This document shows positions 10,728-23,893 of a stretch of DNA of 64,000 bases, piece by piece. A model generated the notes under the pieces. That model saw nothing but the letters and a program-made list of their open reading frames with translations, was not told the origin of the DNA and searched no databases. The position numbers and the translations under genes are program-made. How positions within the stretch are numbered: position 1 is the stretch's first letter; the number at the start of each line of letters is the position of its first letter. The stretch comes from Rotaria sp. Silwood1 (Eukaryota > Rotifera > Eurotatoria > Philodinida > Philodinidae): the NCBI GenBank assembly GCA_905250075.1, contig CAJNOP010000079.1, positions 1 to 64,000 of the forward strand. The letters are read 5' to 3'.

Positions 10728-13260
10728 ATATTTAATAATTATTGAGAAAAGTTGAATAATATTCAGTCCTAATGTTTACTTTTGCGTTGATGCTATATTC
10801 AGATAGGATCTTATCTGTAATTTATTTTTTAGTTGTTTTTTGTTTTCAAATCATAAAATTAATCTATGAAAATAACTCTTGTTTTATTATTCGTTATTTT
10901 CCTTGTATTTTTTTGTTTTTTGACATTTATATTAAAATAAAGTCTCGAACAAAATCTATGAGTTTAAATTTTTAATGTAATATCAGAAATCGAATCGCAA
11001 TCATATGAATATCTTGTATTGAGTTGATTTTAATCATCTTTTATTTTGATGGTTTTGTGACATACGATTTTTCTAGATGTCTATTCATTTGACGATCTTG
11101 AAGAAAACATAAATGATTCATAAACAAATTCTTAATTGTATTCGAGAGAGTATCATGTACTTCGAACACACTGCTTTATTGAAGGTTTTCTTTCATGTCA
11201 TTATCTGTGGATAGTTCTTTTTACTATACTAGTAACAGCAATTGATACTCATTATTCGTAAATTTCATCTTTAACTTCAACAGTCAATATTTTTGCCTTT
11301 ATTTTTTCACTGTAGGAACATATAATGGGTATTACGACTTCATTCTTAAAAATTAGTCTTGGCCTAGATCTATTCAAATTGGATGAAATCTTCAGAGTAT
11401 TTTATGTTTTGTTTTGTTTTTTTAAGTTTTACTTTTATGGAGAGAAAAAGAATAACTAGTTCAATACTTTTAAAAATTCCTACAAAAATGAACATTTCTT
11501 TATATAAATACTTTTTTTTGTTAATATAACAATAAAAATGTGTAATTTAAAACAAAATGGTAGTCGAGTTTGACTGGAATACGATATGTGGTACGAAGTA
11601 GAAATAACAATTTTCAAAAGAAAAGATACTTAATAAAAAGCAAATAATCATTCTATCGATTTATCATTAATCGTATTTCTTGAAAAGATCACTATATGTT
11701 ACTAGAATTAAACACCTTTCTTTATCATTATAAACAAAAAAAATGTAACGTTTTTAACAATCATCTGATTAAAGTCAAAATCAATGTGAAAATAAACTAT
11801 AATGAAAGTTATCACCAATTGAACACTATCAGCAGGTTTATTAAGAATGTTGTCAATAGATATCATTCTCTTCGTTTTCATAGCCGTGAAGATCTATAAA
11901 ATAACGAAGTCCAAAAGACATTTTCCTTCTCAGACGTCTTTTTCTAATATAATGTTTAGACGAGTATTTTCTAAATTTTACTTTTTAAGATTATAATGAT
12001 AGAAAATCACAATTTTTGGTGCTTATATGAAGACAAAATGACAATATAAAATAATTTTTCTCATTTATATTCCTATAATTACAATAAATAAATCTGATAG
12101 GTCCACTGATTCTGAGTAATGTATGTAGCGAGAAGTTATTATTCTTTATTTGATTTACTTAATTAAATATGTATAATTAAGCTAGTAAAAAACCATCAAC
12201 TGATACTGAAAGATACTTCAGTCCAACCTGTCATATTAATAGATGAATAATGACATTTAAAGATTGTTAAGCGAATATTAAATGAGAATTCATCAATGAT
12301 TGAACAACCTATCAGAATGACTAGGTCGATTAATATTAACGATCCATATGGAAAGCAAAACAAATGCTTTAGCCTTATTAACATATTGTTGTATCCATTT
12401 ATTTTTAATCAGAGTTTCGAATGAGTTACATTGTAGACAATGATTCTTTTTTAATTTTCGAGTGATATTCTTTTTTTCAGTCATTGAAATTTTCATTCTT
12501 CTCTTTTGTTATAAAGTAAGCAAAAAAGACTTTGTCATGCTGTGTATTTTGATATGTTCTCTTTCAAGCAAAATAAAAAGACTAACTATATTGACTAAAA
12601 ATTCATAGATAATTTTAAATTGCTGAATGAGCTATTTTTTACTCTTACTTATTTAATATCTCTCAAAAATATCATAATATACAACTGAAAATTTCATACG
12701 ACTTGAATATACTCAACTGAAAATAGATTTTTGAGGAGTAGACAAGCTTTAAAGCAATTGCCGGATAGTTTAAATTATTCTATTATATCAATATGAGATT
12801 AGTTTTTAAATTTAACTCAATAAACATCATAATACTGAAGTAAATAGTCAATAGTATAAACCAATAATTAATTTAGAAAGTTAAATATCATGCGAACAAG
12901 ATTAATGGCCGATTCTATTCATGTTTCTTAAGTAAAATTTAACATTGAAAAGTAAATCTTACATAATATATCCCATTCTATAAATAAATTAGAATAGACG
13001 CTACATTAAATATATCATGAATTATATATATATCGATGATCTCGATTTTTCAATGGTAGTTAATGAAAATAAACAAATAATGATCTACTTGAAATGAAAT
13101 GGAGTTCAATTTCTGGTTAAAATCATGAAAAGAATCATGTTTTGAAAGAAAAACTTGAATTAATAATTGATGGAAGTAGTTTTGAGGTATATATATATAT
13201 ATAGGATAATATTTCATTGAACAAATGTACAAGTTTATCTTAGTAATTTTTAATCTTTTT
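10728..13260. other. AT-rich stretch without a supported gene
   Basis: Short open frames only, for example 10772-10975 plus and 12196-12496 minus, with a composition matching the AT-rich background. A (TA)n run lies at about 13188-13202. Confidence 0.45.
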
Positions 13261-13261
13261 A

Positions 13262-15423
13262 ATATAGTATTGTATTTGTGTCCCCGTCATATCTACACTG
13301 ACACTCTACATTGAAATAAAACAAAAAATTTTTTTCTATTGATTTTATTGAAAATTTTGCGTGATCAACAAAAGTGTAGAAGAAATAAAATGCAATTGAT
13401 AATTTCTCACTATGTGAACATAAGACCGATTGAATACTTTCATCTTCTTTGATTGGAGGAGTTATCCAGCTTGAATCAAATATATGACCGTGTTGAATTA
13501 ATTCAGACGATAATCGATCTAGTTCAGCATACGATTTCTGATGATCTTCGATGAGCATAATCATGACCTTTAAATTGCTAAAAAATAAATAAACTTTTTG
13601 TTTTTACTTTTTATTTCTTCATTATTATTAAAAAAAAAATTCTCCATGATAAAATAAATAATAATACCAATATAGAAGACATTCAATGAGAAAAGTTCTT
13701 TTCATATTCGAAATAATCAATCGGGATATTTTAACTTCTAATATTATATAAAAGAAATGAATTTTTGTATTTCAGAAGACCATGAAAATTTTATATGAAT
13801 TATATCAAGGATGGTTCATTTGAAACTAAAAAAAAAACAACGAGATTTTCTTTCATCCTGAATATAATAGCATGGATAGTTTCTTCAAAAACAAAGTTTT
13901 CGACCTCTCTTGATCGATGAGGACGACGATACACAAGAAGTTTTGAAAACAAATTTTTTTCATATAATCGAATAGGTATTATCTTGAATAACAGGATTTT
14001 AGATCATGATCATAACCATATGATAGAAGTGATATACTTGTCACTATTCAAGATGAAGTCTTTATTTATTCGAAATAAGAATTTTCATCAGAACATAATA
14101 TCTAAAAGTGCTCGAAACTATTTTCTTCACTGATTTTCATTTGATTACAGGCAATGTCAGTAATAAATCGCTCGGTAGATATCCTACTAACAATCAATTC
14201 TCATTAACTAAGAAAACTAGGTCAGTTTTCATCCTTGTTTATCGTTTAACAACATAACCTCAATATATAGACAATATCGAATATTTTAAATATTTCATTG
14301 TTTTTCTTCAGTTGGTGATGATCTATCTTTTGGTATATTCGATTAAAAGTTTGAATTATTGGATGAAACGTAAACAATCATAATTTCTATTGAGTAAAAT
14401 TTTCTGTTTTCTTCTGATTAAGATCTGATAAGACTAAAAGTCGGTATTGACTCATTTTTCAGAGAAATTATAATAAAGTACTATTTTCAGGTTGATAGTT
14501 TCAGATATTGATTGTTTCAATGCGTAAAATACGTACATAAAAAAAGATTTTTTTTGTTCTGTTGAATGCTTTCTATACTTGATAGTCTTATGAATTATGT
14601 CTTAATGTTTTTTTCGAAAAACATTTTAACCACTAATTCACCATTTGCTTTAGTCCATGATAATCCTACTTTGACCTTATGTTTTAATTTTTTTATTTGC
14701 TTAGATCGAATATCTCTTCCTTATTCAAGTTCACTATGAGATGAATAAACATGTGAAAGAAGAATTGAACCAGATATGAGAATATATTTTTCATCAGGAA
14801 ACAAAGATTTTATTCTATTATATTACTTTTCAGATAGTTGAATATTACCATCATTACGTCTAGCCGATAACATGGCCACTAAAACAAATAAAAAGAAAAA
14901 TAAAATTATTAATAAATGATTAATTATATTATATATGTATATATACTTACTATACATGACAATATTTGGTTGATTTGATTTTTAAAAATCATCAATTAAT
15001 CTTTGTCCTTCATCAAATAAAAACAAACGAGTTAAACAATCAATCTAAAGTATCAAAGAAAATAATTATATTTGATATTATTAATTATTTAAATCAATAA
15101 ACCATTCTAGTAATAAATTTTTCAGTTTTATTATGAATTTCATTAAAGATAATTTGAGCTTCATTAAGAAGTTCAGAGTGATAACAACCATTTAAAACAC
15201 AAATATGTGTAATATCATTACGTTCATCAATTGGAATTTTTTTAATATTATGTACCAGCTTCAAAACCCATTCGATTTAGTCCAAATCCATTAACTAGAA
15301 TAAAAGTAATATTACATTGATATATATGTTTAGTTATTTACTCATAGAAGTGTATGTTATTATAGTAGGAAGAGCAGATAATTGAAATACATCATATGCT
15401 TTATCAATTGAACCACATTTACT
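13262..15423 (-). pseudogene. PPR-DYW type RNA-editing-factor-like gene, decayed
   Basis: Five exon-like blocks read in order on the minus strand. Block 15344-15423 gives a PPR unit (KCGSIDKAYDVFQ...). Blocks 15103-15296 and 14951-15044 give further PPR helices (NGCYHSELLNEAQIIFNEI; LTRLFLFDEGQRLIDDF). Block about 14620-14878 matches the plant-type E domain (LSARRNDGNIQLSEK; KVKVGLSWTKANGELV). Block 13262-13577 matches the start of the DYW domain (GHDYAHRRSSEI, then ELDRLSSELIQHGHIFDSSW, then LCSHSEKLSIAF with the deaminase-type H-S-E). Three small introns of 48-73 nt have GT-AG ends. Decay is clear: in-frame TAA/TGA stops in most blocks, a one-base insertion after SSEI, and loss of the CGDCH zinc-site segment before a C-x-C end. 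In plants such proteins edit organellar RNA; similar genes are reported in bdelloids, probably gained by transfer. Confidence 0.75.
13578..14619 (-). other. Oversized intron or insertion inside the PPR-DYW relic
   Basis: About 1.04 kb separates the E-domain block from the DYW block, while the gene's other introns are 48-73 nt. It ends in an acceptor-like ttttttag at about 13578. I found no open frame or terminal repeat inside it. It may be an old insertion. Confidence 0.4.
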
Positions 15424-18080
15424 CTATATTTAAATAAATAAATATTAAAATAAATTAGTCAAATCAACATATTGAACGTCTCGAATTTGAATAAGTTTGT
15501 TTAAAGTGTAAAAAGTTTTCTGTTCGAAAAGAATTTTTCAATAAAGATTTAGCGTCTTAAATATTTTAATTCTACTGAATTGAATAAGACAAAAGTCATT
15601 AGATTTCATATATTTAAAATTAATAAATAAATAAGAGTATTTGTCAAATAGTTGAATACATCTTAATTGGGAATATTCTTCTATATAACAAATAGTAAAT
15701 GATAAACGATTTACAATTGAACTAATCTATGTAATATATCAGTTATTTATCGATAAAATCAAACTTATATTGAGATTGAGATTTTTAACAAGTGAGAATA
15801 ACTAAAATATCAAATTTAAAAAAAAAATAATCACATGTTATTATTGAAAAGTGTTAAAAAGAAAAAAAGTAGAGAATTCGATTTTTCTAATATGTTATCA
15901 TTTGAATTTCAGAATCTTTTTAAGGTTTCGAAACAATAAATATTCGTTTTATTCGTAATCATAAACTGGCATCGATTCATAGTAAACAAGTTGATCTCTT
16001 GTTTTTTATTTTATTAGCTGTATTAATACGGGTATATGATAATGTTATTTTCATTTTACAATTTCAATAAAAAATCTACCTATGTTGCGCATTTATTTGC
16101 ATTATCGGTAATTATCACTGATTCTTCATTGATATAGAGCACATTATACCAAGTCTATGTTTGTTTTTAGCAAAATAAATTTCATTATAATCGTTTCCAT
16201 TGGGATAGTCGATGTAATTACAAAATCGTTCAACTTGTCAAAGTTTGATTAACAATTTTAATCGAATATCATATTGCACTGAACGGTATTATACAATTTC
16301 TTCGATTTTAAAAAGCAACTGTGCCAAGAGAATTTTTTAGAAAACTATTTCATCAATATTTTAAGTTTTAAAAGATTTTGATAAAAAAATTTTGCAAGAT
16401 AAGCATCTGAAAGAGCAAAAAATCTTGAAGAAAATGAGAGATTGCCGAGGTCTCGATGATGTTTCGTTGCAAAGTTACAGACACTCTAAATTTTATCTTA
16501 ATCATGTCTCTCGATTGTTTAAATTTCGAAAGTCTTGATTCTAAATATCAAACTTGACTTTAATAATCAGAAGTGTTTTACATATGGTAAAATTATTGAA
16601 AAGAAAAAAGAAGAAACATATCATTGTATTTATTTATAGTTTTTTCGTTTAACATTCAACTATAGTAAATAAACACTATAACAGATTATCATCGATGATG
16701 AGAAACAATTACGAGATTAAAAAAAAACAAGAAACATTGTACACTTGAAATGATTTCACCATGAGTGAAGAATTAATATTTCACATATGAAAAATTTTAT
16801 TTTTTTTTTTTGGTTTTTTAAATTCTCAATTTAGTTTGTTTATGAGAAAGTCTTTGTGTATTATTTATTTTAGTAGAATATATTTTAACTGAGCGACAGA
16901 TAAAGAAAGGAATTTGAAACATTGAAAGCAATATAGCGACAATATTGTTGTTATTTTTCTAGTAAAAGTTTCAAATCTTACTCGTTTATGACAACTGATG
17001 TGAGTGATCAGTTTTTTTTCTTTTTATTACAGTTGTTTTCATAAGAGAATATTTGAAAAACATTGATGGCTTATGAAAGAAAAGTCTTCAACAAAAAACA
17101 CTTTCGATTTGCACAATGGAAAAAGTTGACAATAACTGAAATGAGATAATGGCACTTTGTGTAATTTCCTATTAAAACTCTATTGGGTAATTCAGACTTA
17201 TTTCCTATAATATTAGTTTATAAAAACTAATGAATAGAGTCAGTAGATTTAATATTGTCGGCAAAAAAAAAACTAAATTTCATTCGTAAATCTTGGAGAT
17301 GTTAAGTTTCTGACATTGTCCAATAAATATATAAAATAATTTGCTTCTATTTCTATATATGTTCTACCTTATCGATACAATAAGGATAATGAAATACGTT
17401 GGTTGGTATATATATATATATACGAAAATAAAATGCATGTTGCACTAAGATAAGAAATACAAATATGTCTAGTTTTTTACTTGATATTTTTCTATGGAAG
17501 AAATAGATAATTTGGAATTTATTCGAAGAAAACATCAGTCGATAGATCATGTCATGTATCCACAACTATGATGTTTGACACCAATACTGGATTCCATTTC
17601 AATATTATCAGCAACAAACAACCTTATGCCTAGCAAAACTGATCGAATATTAGAAGTAGAAAAATACTAGGTAAATCCAAAATAACTTGATTCATTCATC
17701 TATTTGTGGAATTTTAGATGATCTCTTGTTTCTATTGATATTTATTGAAGAAACTAAAAAATTTACTGTTTCATATAAAACAAAAGTTTAATAACTGTTC
17801 TATGACTGTGAATGTAACTGTCGGATGTTGATTAACTTTGGTCCGGTTTCGGATGTAATAGATCGTACCTATGTAGAATATTAATCATCTTAAGAAAAAT
17901 CGAATGAAATGTTGCTTATTTGAAATAGAGGGCATTTATAAGCAATTAAAGCTTTTTCGATAATCATTACCATTTTACAAACAAATGACGGAAATAGAAG
18001 AGAAAAATTCGTATACGGCATGATTAAAAATCAGAAGAAAATTCAATCAATACTGATCCTCGTCCTCTTGTGATACATCT
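15424..18080. other. AT-rich stretch, no supported gene
   Basis: Contains short open frames, poly-A/T runs and a (TA)n run at about 17407-17422. Upstream PPR units of the relic at 13262-15423 may extend to about 15560, but they are too degraded to call. Confidence 0.4.
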
Positions 18081-18084
18081 TAAT

Positions 18085-18136
18085 AAGGGTAGATGTGGAG
18101 TATGAGCTTACTCTCGAACTACACCCACACCCACTT
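18085..18136. repeat. G/T-rich hairpin with ACACCC units
   Basis: aagggtagatgtggagt (about 18085-18101) faces actacacccacacccactt (18118-18136) across a loop of about 16 nt. The right arm holds two consecutive ACACCC units, the complement of the TGTGGG telomere-type repeat. Confidence 0.55.
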
Positions 18137-18139
18137 GTA

Positions 18140-20630
18140 ATTATGCTATTGACTTGATATTTGTCGTTTAAAAAAAAGGGTTCTTTACTCTGTAGTTTGA
18201 ATAGCGAATAATCAAAAGGGGATAAAACATGAAAGAAGAAGACTTTTTAAAGTATTTTTCAGATTATATTCTTGAAGAACAACCCAGAGTCTTGATATGT
18301 ATAATTTGAGTTATCCTATCCAATTGATACTTTTAGTCAAAAGGAGTGACTTACACTCTGCAATTTGTCTAGAGGATAGACAAAAGAGAATGGGCAAAAC
18401 AATTGGTTACATTCTTCAATCATGAAACACTCTGACAACTTGCAAATTTTAGCAATTTATAGTGTTGAAATATGGTGAATGTCTTTATGAAAAAAGATTT
18501 GATCTAATGTCTTATTGACTTCACACTGAACTCAAAAAAAAGAGAGGAGAAATATTTTTTGAATCCTTTCTGAAACGAGCAATAGAAATTTAATTTTCTA
18601 TGAAACAAAAATGATTGATAAAACATAATTTACTCATTTGTTTCAAAGTAAAAGAAAACAAAAAAAAAGAACGAAAAGAAGGATGTTTATGAAAACATAT
18701 GGAAACAGAAAATAAAGTGGTTTATTTTCTGTATCATTTCTAAACCATAATAGATAGATACTTTATTTGATTAAACTCTAATTGAAAAACAGATAAGAAC
18801 ATTTGTTAGTGGTCAAACGATACGATGTACAACGCAATCACTCATATATACATAAACTGAAACTAATCAAGTGAAATTGATCATTTAATAAAGAATTCAA
18901 AAATATCTAAAAAGAAAATTTGAAGAAAACGATTTCATCAGTTGATCTTTATTTTGAAATATCTTTACTGTGAACATTCAAACATAAACTAAATGTGTAT
19001 TTTCAACGAATAAAGTTATTCATAATGATATGATAAAAGAAAGAAAAATCTTTAATATTTTAACAAAATTAACTTTTAAAATTCAAATCAATTAATAAAG
19101 ATTCAAGATTATTATCATTATATGGCAAATAATAATTATTGTTGTGATATTATTACTTGTAATGGTAATCCATAAGTATTTGAATATAACATTTGTGGTT
19201 TCATTATTTGTTGTATTTGTATTATCATTGAAGAATTTTAAATAATAGAATATATTCAATTTGAAATGATCTTATTTGTTGATTTATTTTTCTAAGAAAT
19301 GAATAGGAATTTATTAGAATAAATTCCAATTGATGTGAGATGATGATAATTATAAAAACATTAGTTCGAGAAATCTAATTATTATTTAAAGATGATTAAA
19401 TGAATAAGATATATGTTTCAATGATAGTTGGTGTTATTGATACTTTATTCATATGATCTAGATTATTAATACTTTAATTATTTGATAATGATGATAATGA
19501 AACTTTTCTTGTCTATTATGATCTTGATTTTAGAATATTAATATCAAAGTTATTTATTAATTCTTTATTAAAACAAAGAGAATATTTATTTGATGAATAT
19601 TTATTGTTGAATTATATTATTATCAGATAATTATTTTCTATATATGAATACATCATTAGATGTTTGATGTGATGATATTTTACGGTATATAATGCATCTT
19701 CAAATAGATTTTGAACAATTATTTTCCTAAAATAATCAAATCAATAATACAAAAAATAAAAAATAAAACTTAATGTATATTTAATATTACATAGATTTAG
19801 AAGTATTATTAATATTTGTTAAATGTATTATTGATGTATGATAGACATATATATCAATTGGTGTAATATTTGTTCGTCTATATTCAAGGTTTTCATTATG
19901 ATTAGTGAAATTTGATTCATTATTGACAATCATTTCTTTTCTTTTTTAAATAAACAGTACTGTTTTATTTCATATAATGAAAGGATATTCATCTGAAATT
20001 TCCATACAAATATCTATAGAAAATTCTACAAATATGTTTTAAAACAAAATAAACCATTTGAACATTCATCAATAAAATAAGTTCAATAGTAACTTTAATA
20101 TGTTGACTCTTACCATGTCATATTAAAAAAAATAAATTGATTATTATTATAATCAGAAATTACAATTTATCAATTTATTATTTGAAGAACATCTCATGGA
20201 AATAAGAAGCGAAATGAACTTATTAATATTCTTTATTGTTCTATTAGAGCTATCTTTCTAGATTTTGAATTAATCTTCTATGCAAGCCTGATTGTATTGA
20301 AACTGAAAAATTAAACTGAATTTCAAAACATTAATTTTTAATTTTTCGCAAAAAATGACAGCTTTAATGCATTTCAATCACTTAATTTTTTAATATATAA
20401 TAGAACAAAAATCAGATGCCATATTTAGATTGTCTAGTTTTCTCTAGACATCTTGTCAAATTGCTTTCTGACTCGAGAATATATATAAAAACGATATTAA
20501 TTTTAAATAAATAAATAATTTTCATAATGCAAATTGAAATAAGGTACATTCACTTTTTCGCCATTGCATTACTACGAAACATAGAGCCTTTAGAAATTAG
20601 AGAGAGGGCGTTAAATAGCAGTAATTGCAT
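18140..20630. other. AT-rich stretch with possible faint coding relics
   Basis: Very AT-rich. On the minus strand about 19140-19245 a short frame reads QIQQIMKPQMLYSNTYGLPL before stops, which looks protein-like but cannot be assigned. Nothing here can be called a gene. Confidence 0.3.
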
Positions 20631-20634
20631 GCAT

Positions 20635-20689
20635 GTAGGGTGTGGGTAGGTGTGAATGTTGGCGAATAGAAGGTCTATACCCACATTCA
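20635..20689. repeat. G/T-rich hairpin with telomere-like units
   Basis: gtagggtgtgggtaggtgtg followed by aatgttgg (20635-20662) faces ctatacccacattca (20675-20689). It holds an exact tgtggg. The arms pair imperfectly. Confidence 0.5.
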
Positions 20690-21023
20690 GAACAGATGAC
20701 CGGTCAGCGACTCATCCCGTCTCTGACGAATGGACTAATCCTGTTTACATCGAAATGGTGTTGTCTCCTTATTTTTATTTCACTTTTGTGCCAGAGAAAG
20801 ATGAATCGCGTTTGAAAATCCAATTTTTATCGAAAGTTACCACGAAGCTGTAAAACGTTGGCAGAAAGTATACCATAATGGAAAGAATGAAAGAAGGACT
20901 CTCCGTCTTCTTGACGTAAGTATTCGGAGAGGATATCTTTCGTTTTGCTGAAAACGATCCATGTATATATGTATATAAGCATGTCTTAACTTAGGTCTAA
21001 TTTTTTAATAACAATTAAATACT

Positions 21024-21191
21024 CGACCTCCTATATGGATCAATGATATTGATGTAGGATGTTGTCAAATTTGTCATGATTCTTTTAGTTCAAAACTTAT
21101 TACTGCTTGAAAACATGCTTGTCGATCATGTGGTCGTTGTATGCGTGCTTCATGTTCAACAAAAACATTAATCGATCATCTATGGAAATAA
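21024..21191 (+). pseudogene. FYVE-type zinc finger fragment
   Basis: The frame reads PPIWINDIDVGCCQICHDSF, then KLITA, TGA, KHACRSCGRCMRASCS and ends at TAA. It fits the FYVE pattern: an upstream W-x-x-D-like start, then CxxC, the basic (R/K)HHCR-x-CG core (here KHACRSCG) and a further CxxxC. FYVE fingers bind phosphatidylinositol 3-phosphate on endosomes. The TGA sits just before the basic core where Trp or Arg would stand. A later stretch (about 21300-21430) has another CxxC and a frame PVKLASPTWNPTWIILFDGF after an acceptor-like ttatacag, possibly the next exon. Only this fragment is visible. Confidence 0.6.
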
Positions 21192-22580
21192 ATCAACAAA
21201 TATCTTTTCCAAAAAATTATTATATATAGTTGATAGTGGTATCAGTAGTGTTTGATCAGTCTTTTTTTTTACTTTTTGTTTTTCTATCTTTTATTATACA
21301 GTTTGTATGTTCTGTTGTAAAAATTAAAGTTTTCAATGTTCATCACGATTGGTGTCAGTACCAGTAAAACTAGCATCACCAACATGGAATCCAACTTGGA
21401 TTATACTATTCGATGGTTTCAGAAAAAATCTTTATAAGAGCTCTGCCTAACATGATACCGTTGAAAAAAATTTAACAAGGTTCAATCCAACAATATCAGT
21501 TCAAATTAAATGATGACCTCTCTTTGTTTCATCAATAACGAAACATAATAAAAACATTTATAGATGTTTAGAATCCCAACACATAAACATCAGAGCAACA
21601 TCTTTTAGTACTGAAGATTGATAATAGTGTTTTGATTAAGTCAAAAGTATTGATGAACGCGAATCTGCAGTTGATTTGTCGAAATTCTCAAGTTTAATTC
21701 TTTTCGATCAGTGGAGCCCTATTTTAAAACAATAGAGCAATTTAATAAAACTTCGCTAAATCGCGGCAATTAGCTTATACTGATCACAAAAATCGAATTC
21801 AAGAGTTTCGAAAAAACATCTGTAGATATATGTTCCTCGATCCTCATATGAGTGAGTAAGTTCTATATAAAGTTTTTATCTCGATCGAAAAAGTCGAACT
21901 GAATAACATAACTCATCTCTAGCTATAACCTCGATTTCCATCTGTTTTTCTAAAATTCTGAGCATCTCAGCATTTTTTCAGCATCATCGGGTTCAAAACT
22001 GTTGGGCTTATTCCTTCGACCACTTGTATTATCTGTTTTTTCTAAATATTGACATTTAATACACATAAAAATGGCAGAAACAAATATATAATATATAAAT
22101 AAATCATAAGACAAAGAAAAAAGTCTTTGTCAATCAAGAATGATCGTTGAATCCATTGTAGTCTTTTGTTCTTGGTGTTGTTATTGTTATTTTCAAATGC
22201 ATCTTTACTTCTCTTTAAGTTTCAATTACTAGTTCAGTCAAGCAATATTATACTGTCACTACATGCTATTTCTTTTATTCTGGAAGAAAAATAGCAATAT
22301 GTGCACAAGCATGTGTGTTTTATCTAATTGGAGTATATTTTATTTTAAAGAAATCTACATTATTTCAAGACATATAGGCAAAATAGGACAAATGTCTAAA
22401 AACAAGGACATTATAGGACTATTTCTAAAGATACAGGAAATATACGAAATATAGGACGACTACGAAGGCCGATCAGTTGGGCGATCCACATCTATAATAG
22501 TTCTGCGTATAGTTGTATATGTTGTAGATGAGTGTCCCGGAGCCGACTACAATAAAAAATTTACATATTTCTTTTAAACT
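21192..22580. other. No further supported gene
   Basis: Apart from the possible continuation of the FYVE relic to about 21430, nothing recognisable was found. Confidence 0.35.
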
Positions 22581-23798
22581 TTATTTTAAAAATCTTACTA
22601 TATCTTCATAAACACCCGCATTACGAGCCTGTTGAACAAGTGTTGCTGAATCTAAAAGTGTTCCCCCATAACGAGCTATATAATCACTAGGATTTTCTCG
22701 GACAACGCCAAGATTTTGAAATTGTCGGACTACACGCGCTTCAATATTTTCATAAATAATAATCATATTACGTGGTTCTGGATATTCTCTAGCAGGAGGA
22801 GCCGGTTCAACAATTGTACGACGTGGAGGTGGTTGTCCATAGGGAATCCATCGTTCGATTATAATATCGCCTAAATAGCAAAAAAACAATCTGAAACAAG
22901 AAAAAAACAAAAAAGGAAGCTGAAGATAGTTCTTTTACGTGGTTTTTCTGGAGCAGGTGGCAGACGTTCGATGACAACTGATCGTTTTGGAACAGGTAAA
23001 TCTGGTAAATAACGGGTAACTATAAAAAAAAACACATTGATCAATCGAATCTATGTAATTTAAATTTCTTTTTTTTAACTTGTTTCACTGTGAACATGAG
23101 GTGGTGGTGTTGGTGGTTGTTCACGTAAGATAAGTGGAGGTGGTGTCGGAGGAGCTGCGGCATGTTGACGTATGACAAGTGCTGGAGGTGGTGGTGATTG
23201 TGGACGACGGACTTCTTTAATAATGAGCGGCTAAAATCATAGAAACGCTAGTAAGATTGATTTTGCAAACGTTTATTTCATTACTCCTGGTGGTGGAACT
23301 TCTGGTGGTTCAAGATATCGAACATGAATTCGTTGTTCATATGTTACTGGACCTTCAATTGCTGCTCGTCGAATAATTTGTGGATTAGGATCTCTATAAA
23401 TATCAACTGCTCTTTCCAGATATGCCTCCGTTTCTTCTGCAGTACTTGTATGAATCGCCGTATCACTAGTCCAGTTAGTAACTACTCCCGCGCTTCCCAA
23501 TAAATCATATCTATTAGTCGCATGTGTATTATAATATTGTCGACTAATAATATTATCATTTAAATAATGCCCACTAATAATATTATCATTTAAATAATGC
23601 CCACTAGTTGCTACATCATATGATGAAACAGGTCGTATTTCAGCATGTCCCAGCCATCTGCGAAATTCGGCTGGATCAATACTAAATATGTATATATGAA
23701 TTTATTATTTTGATAAAAATTCTTAGTTCCTACGTTCCATCGTGATTCGTGTCAATTTCATCGAATAGATTTCTAGCTGTATCAGTTGATTCTGCCAT
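22581..23798 (-). CDS. EF-hand protein with proline-rich repeats, five exons
   Basis: Hand splicing gives exons 23734-23798, 23285-23681, 23080-23230, 22939-23019 and 22581-22870, totalling 984 nt (327 residues plus stop) in frame, with GT-AG introns of 52-68 nt. The first splice joins a calcium-binding EF-hand loop: FDEIDTNHDGT then IDPAEFRRWLG (D, N, D, G, I, E positions all present). Then come a Tyr/Asn-rich part with a 10-residue duplication (GHYLNDNIIS twice), a helical part (about TAEETEAYLERAVDIYRD), and three blocks alternating charged strands with proline runs (RRPQSPPPPALVIR; PVPKRSVVIERLPPAPEKPR; IERWIPYGQPPPRRTIVEP). The C-terminus is helical. The donor of exon 3 is ambiguous (23080 or 23089, both in frame). 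The function is unknown; the proline/valine repeats recall cytoskeletal alveolin- or articulin-like proteins, which is only a resemblance. The start is the first Met before the EF-hand, and a further 5' exon is possible. Confidence 0.75.
23543..23602. repeat. Tandem 30-bp duplication inside exon 2
   Basis: Two identical 30-bp units (actaataatattatcattt and the following 10 bases) stand head to tail. They encode an in-frame repeat of GHYLNDNIIS, and a third, diverged copy follows. This is a recent in-frame expansion in the EF-hand gene. Confidence 0.85.
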
Positions 23799-23893
23799 AT
23801 ATCCGAATCGACAAGGTACAAATAAATTCTTAAAATAAAAAGATCAAATAATCATTAATTTATATATCTATCAAAAAAATATTAAATCTTCAA

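Noticed and set aside
18880..20000. Long AT-rich stretch with faint protein-like frames on both strands
   Set aside because: Frames on both strands look equally plausible, which points to composition rather than coding.
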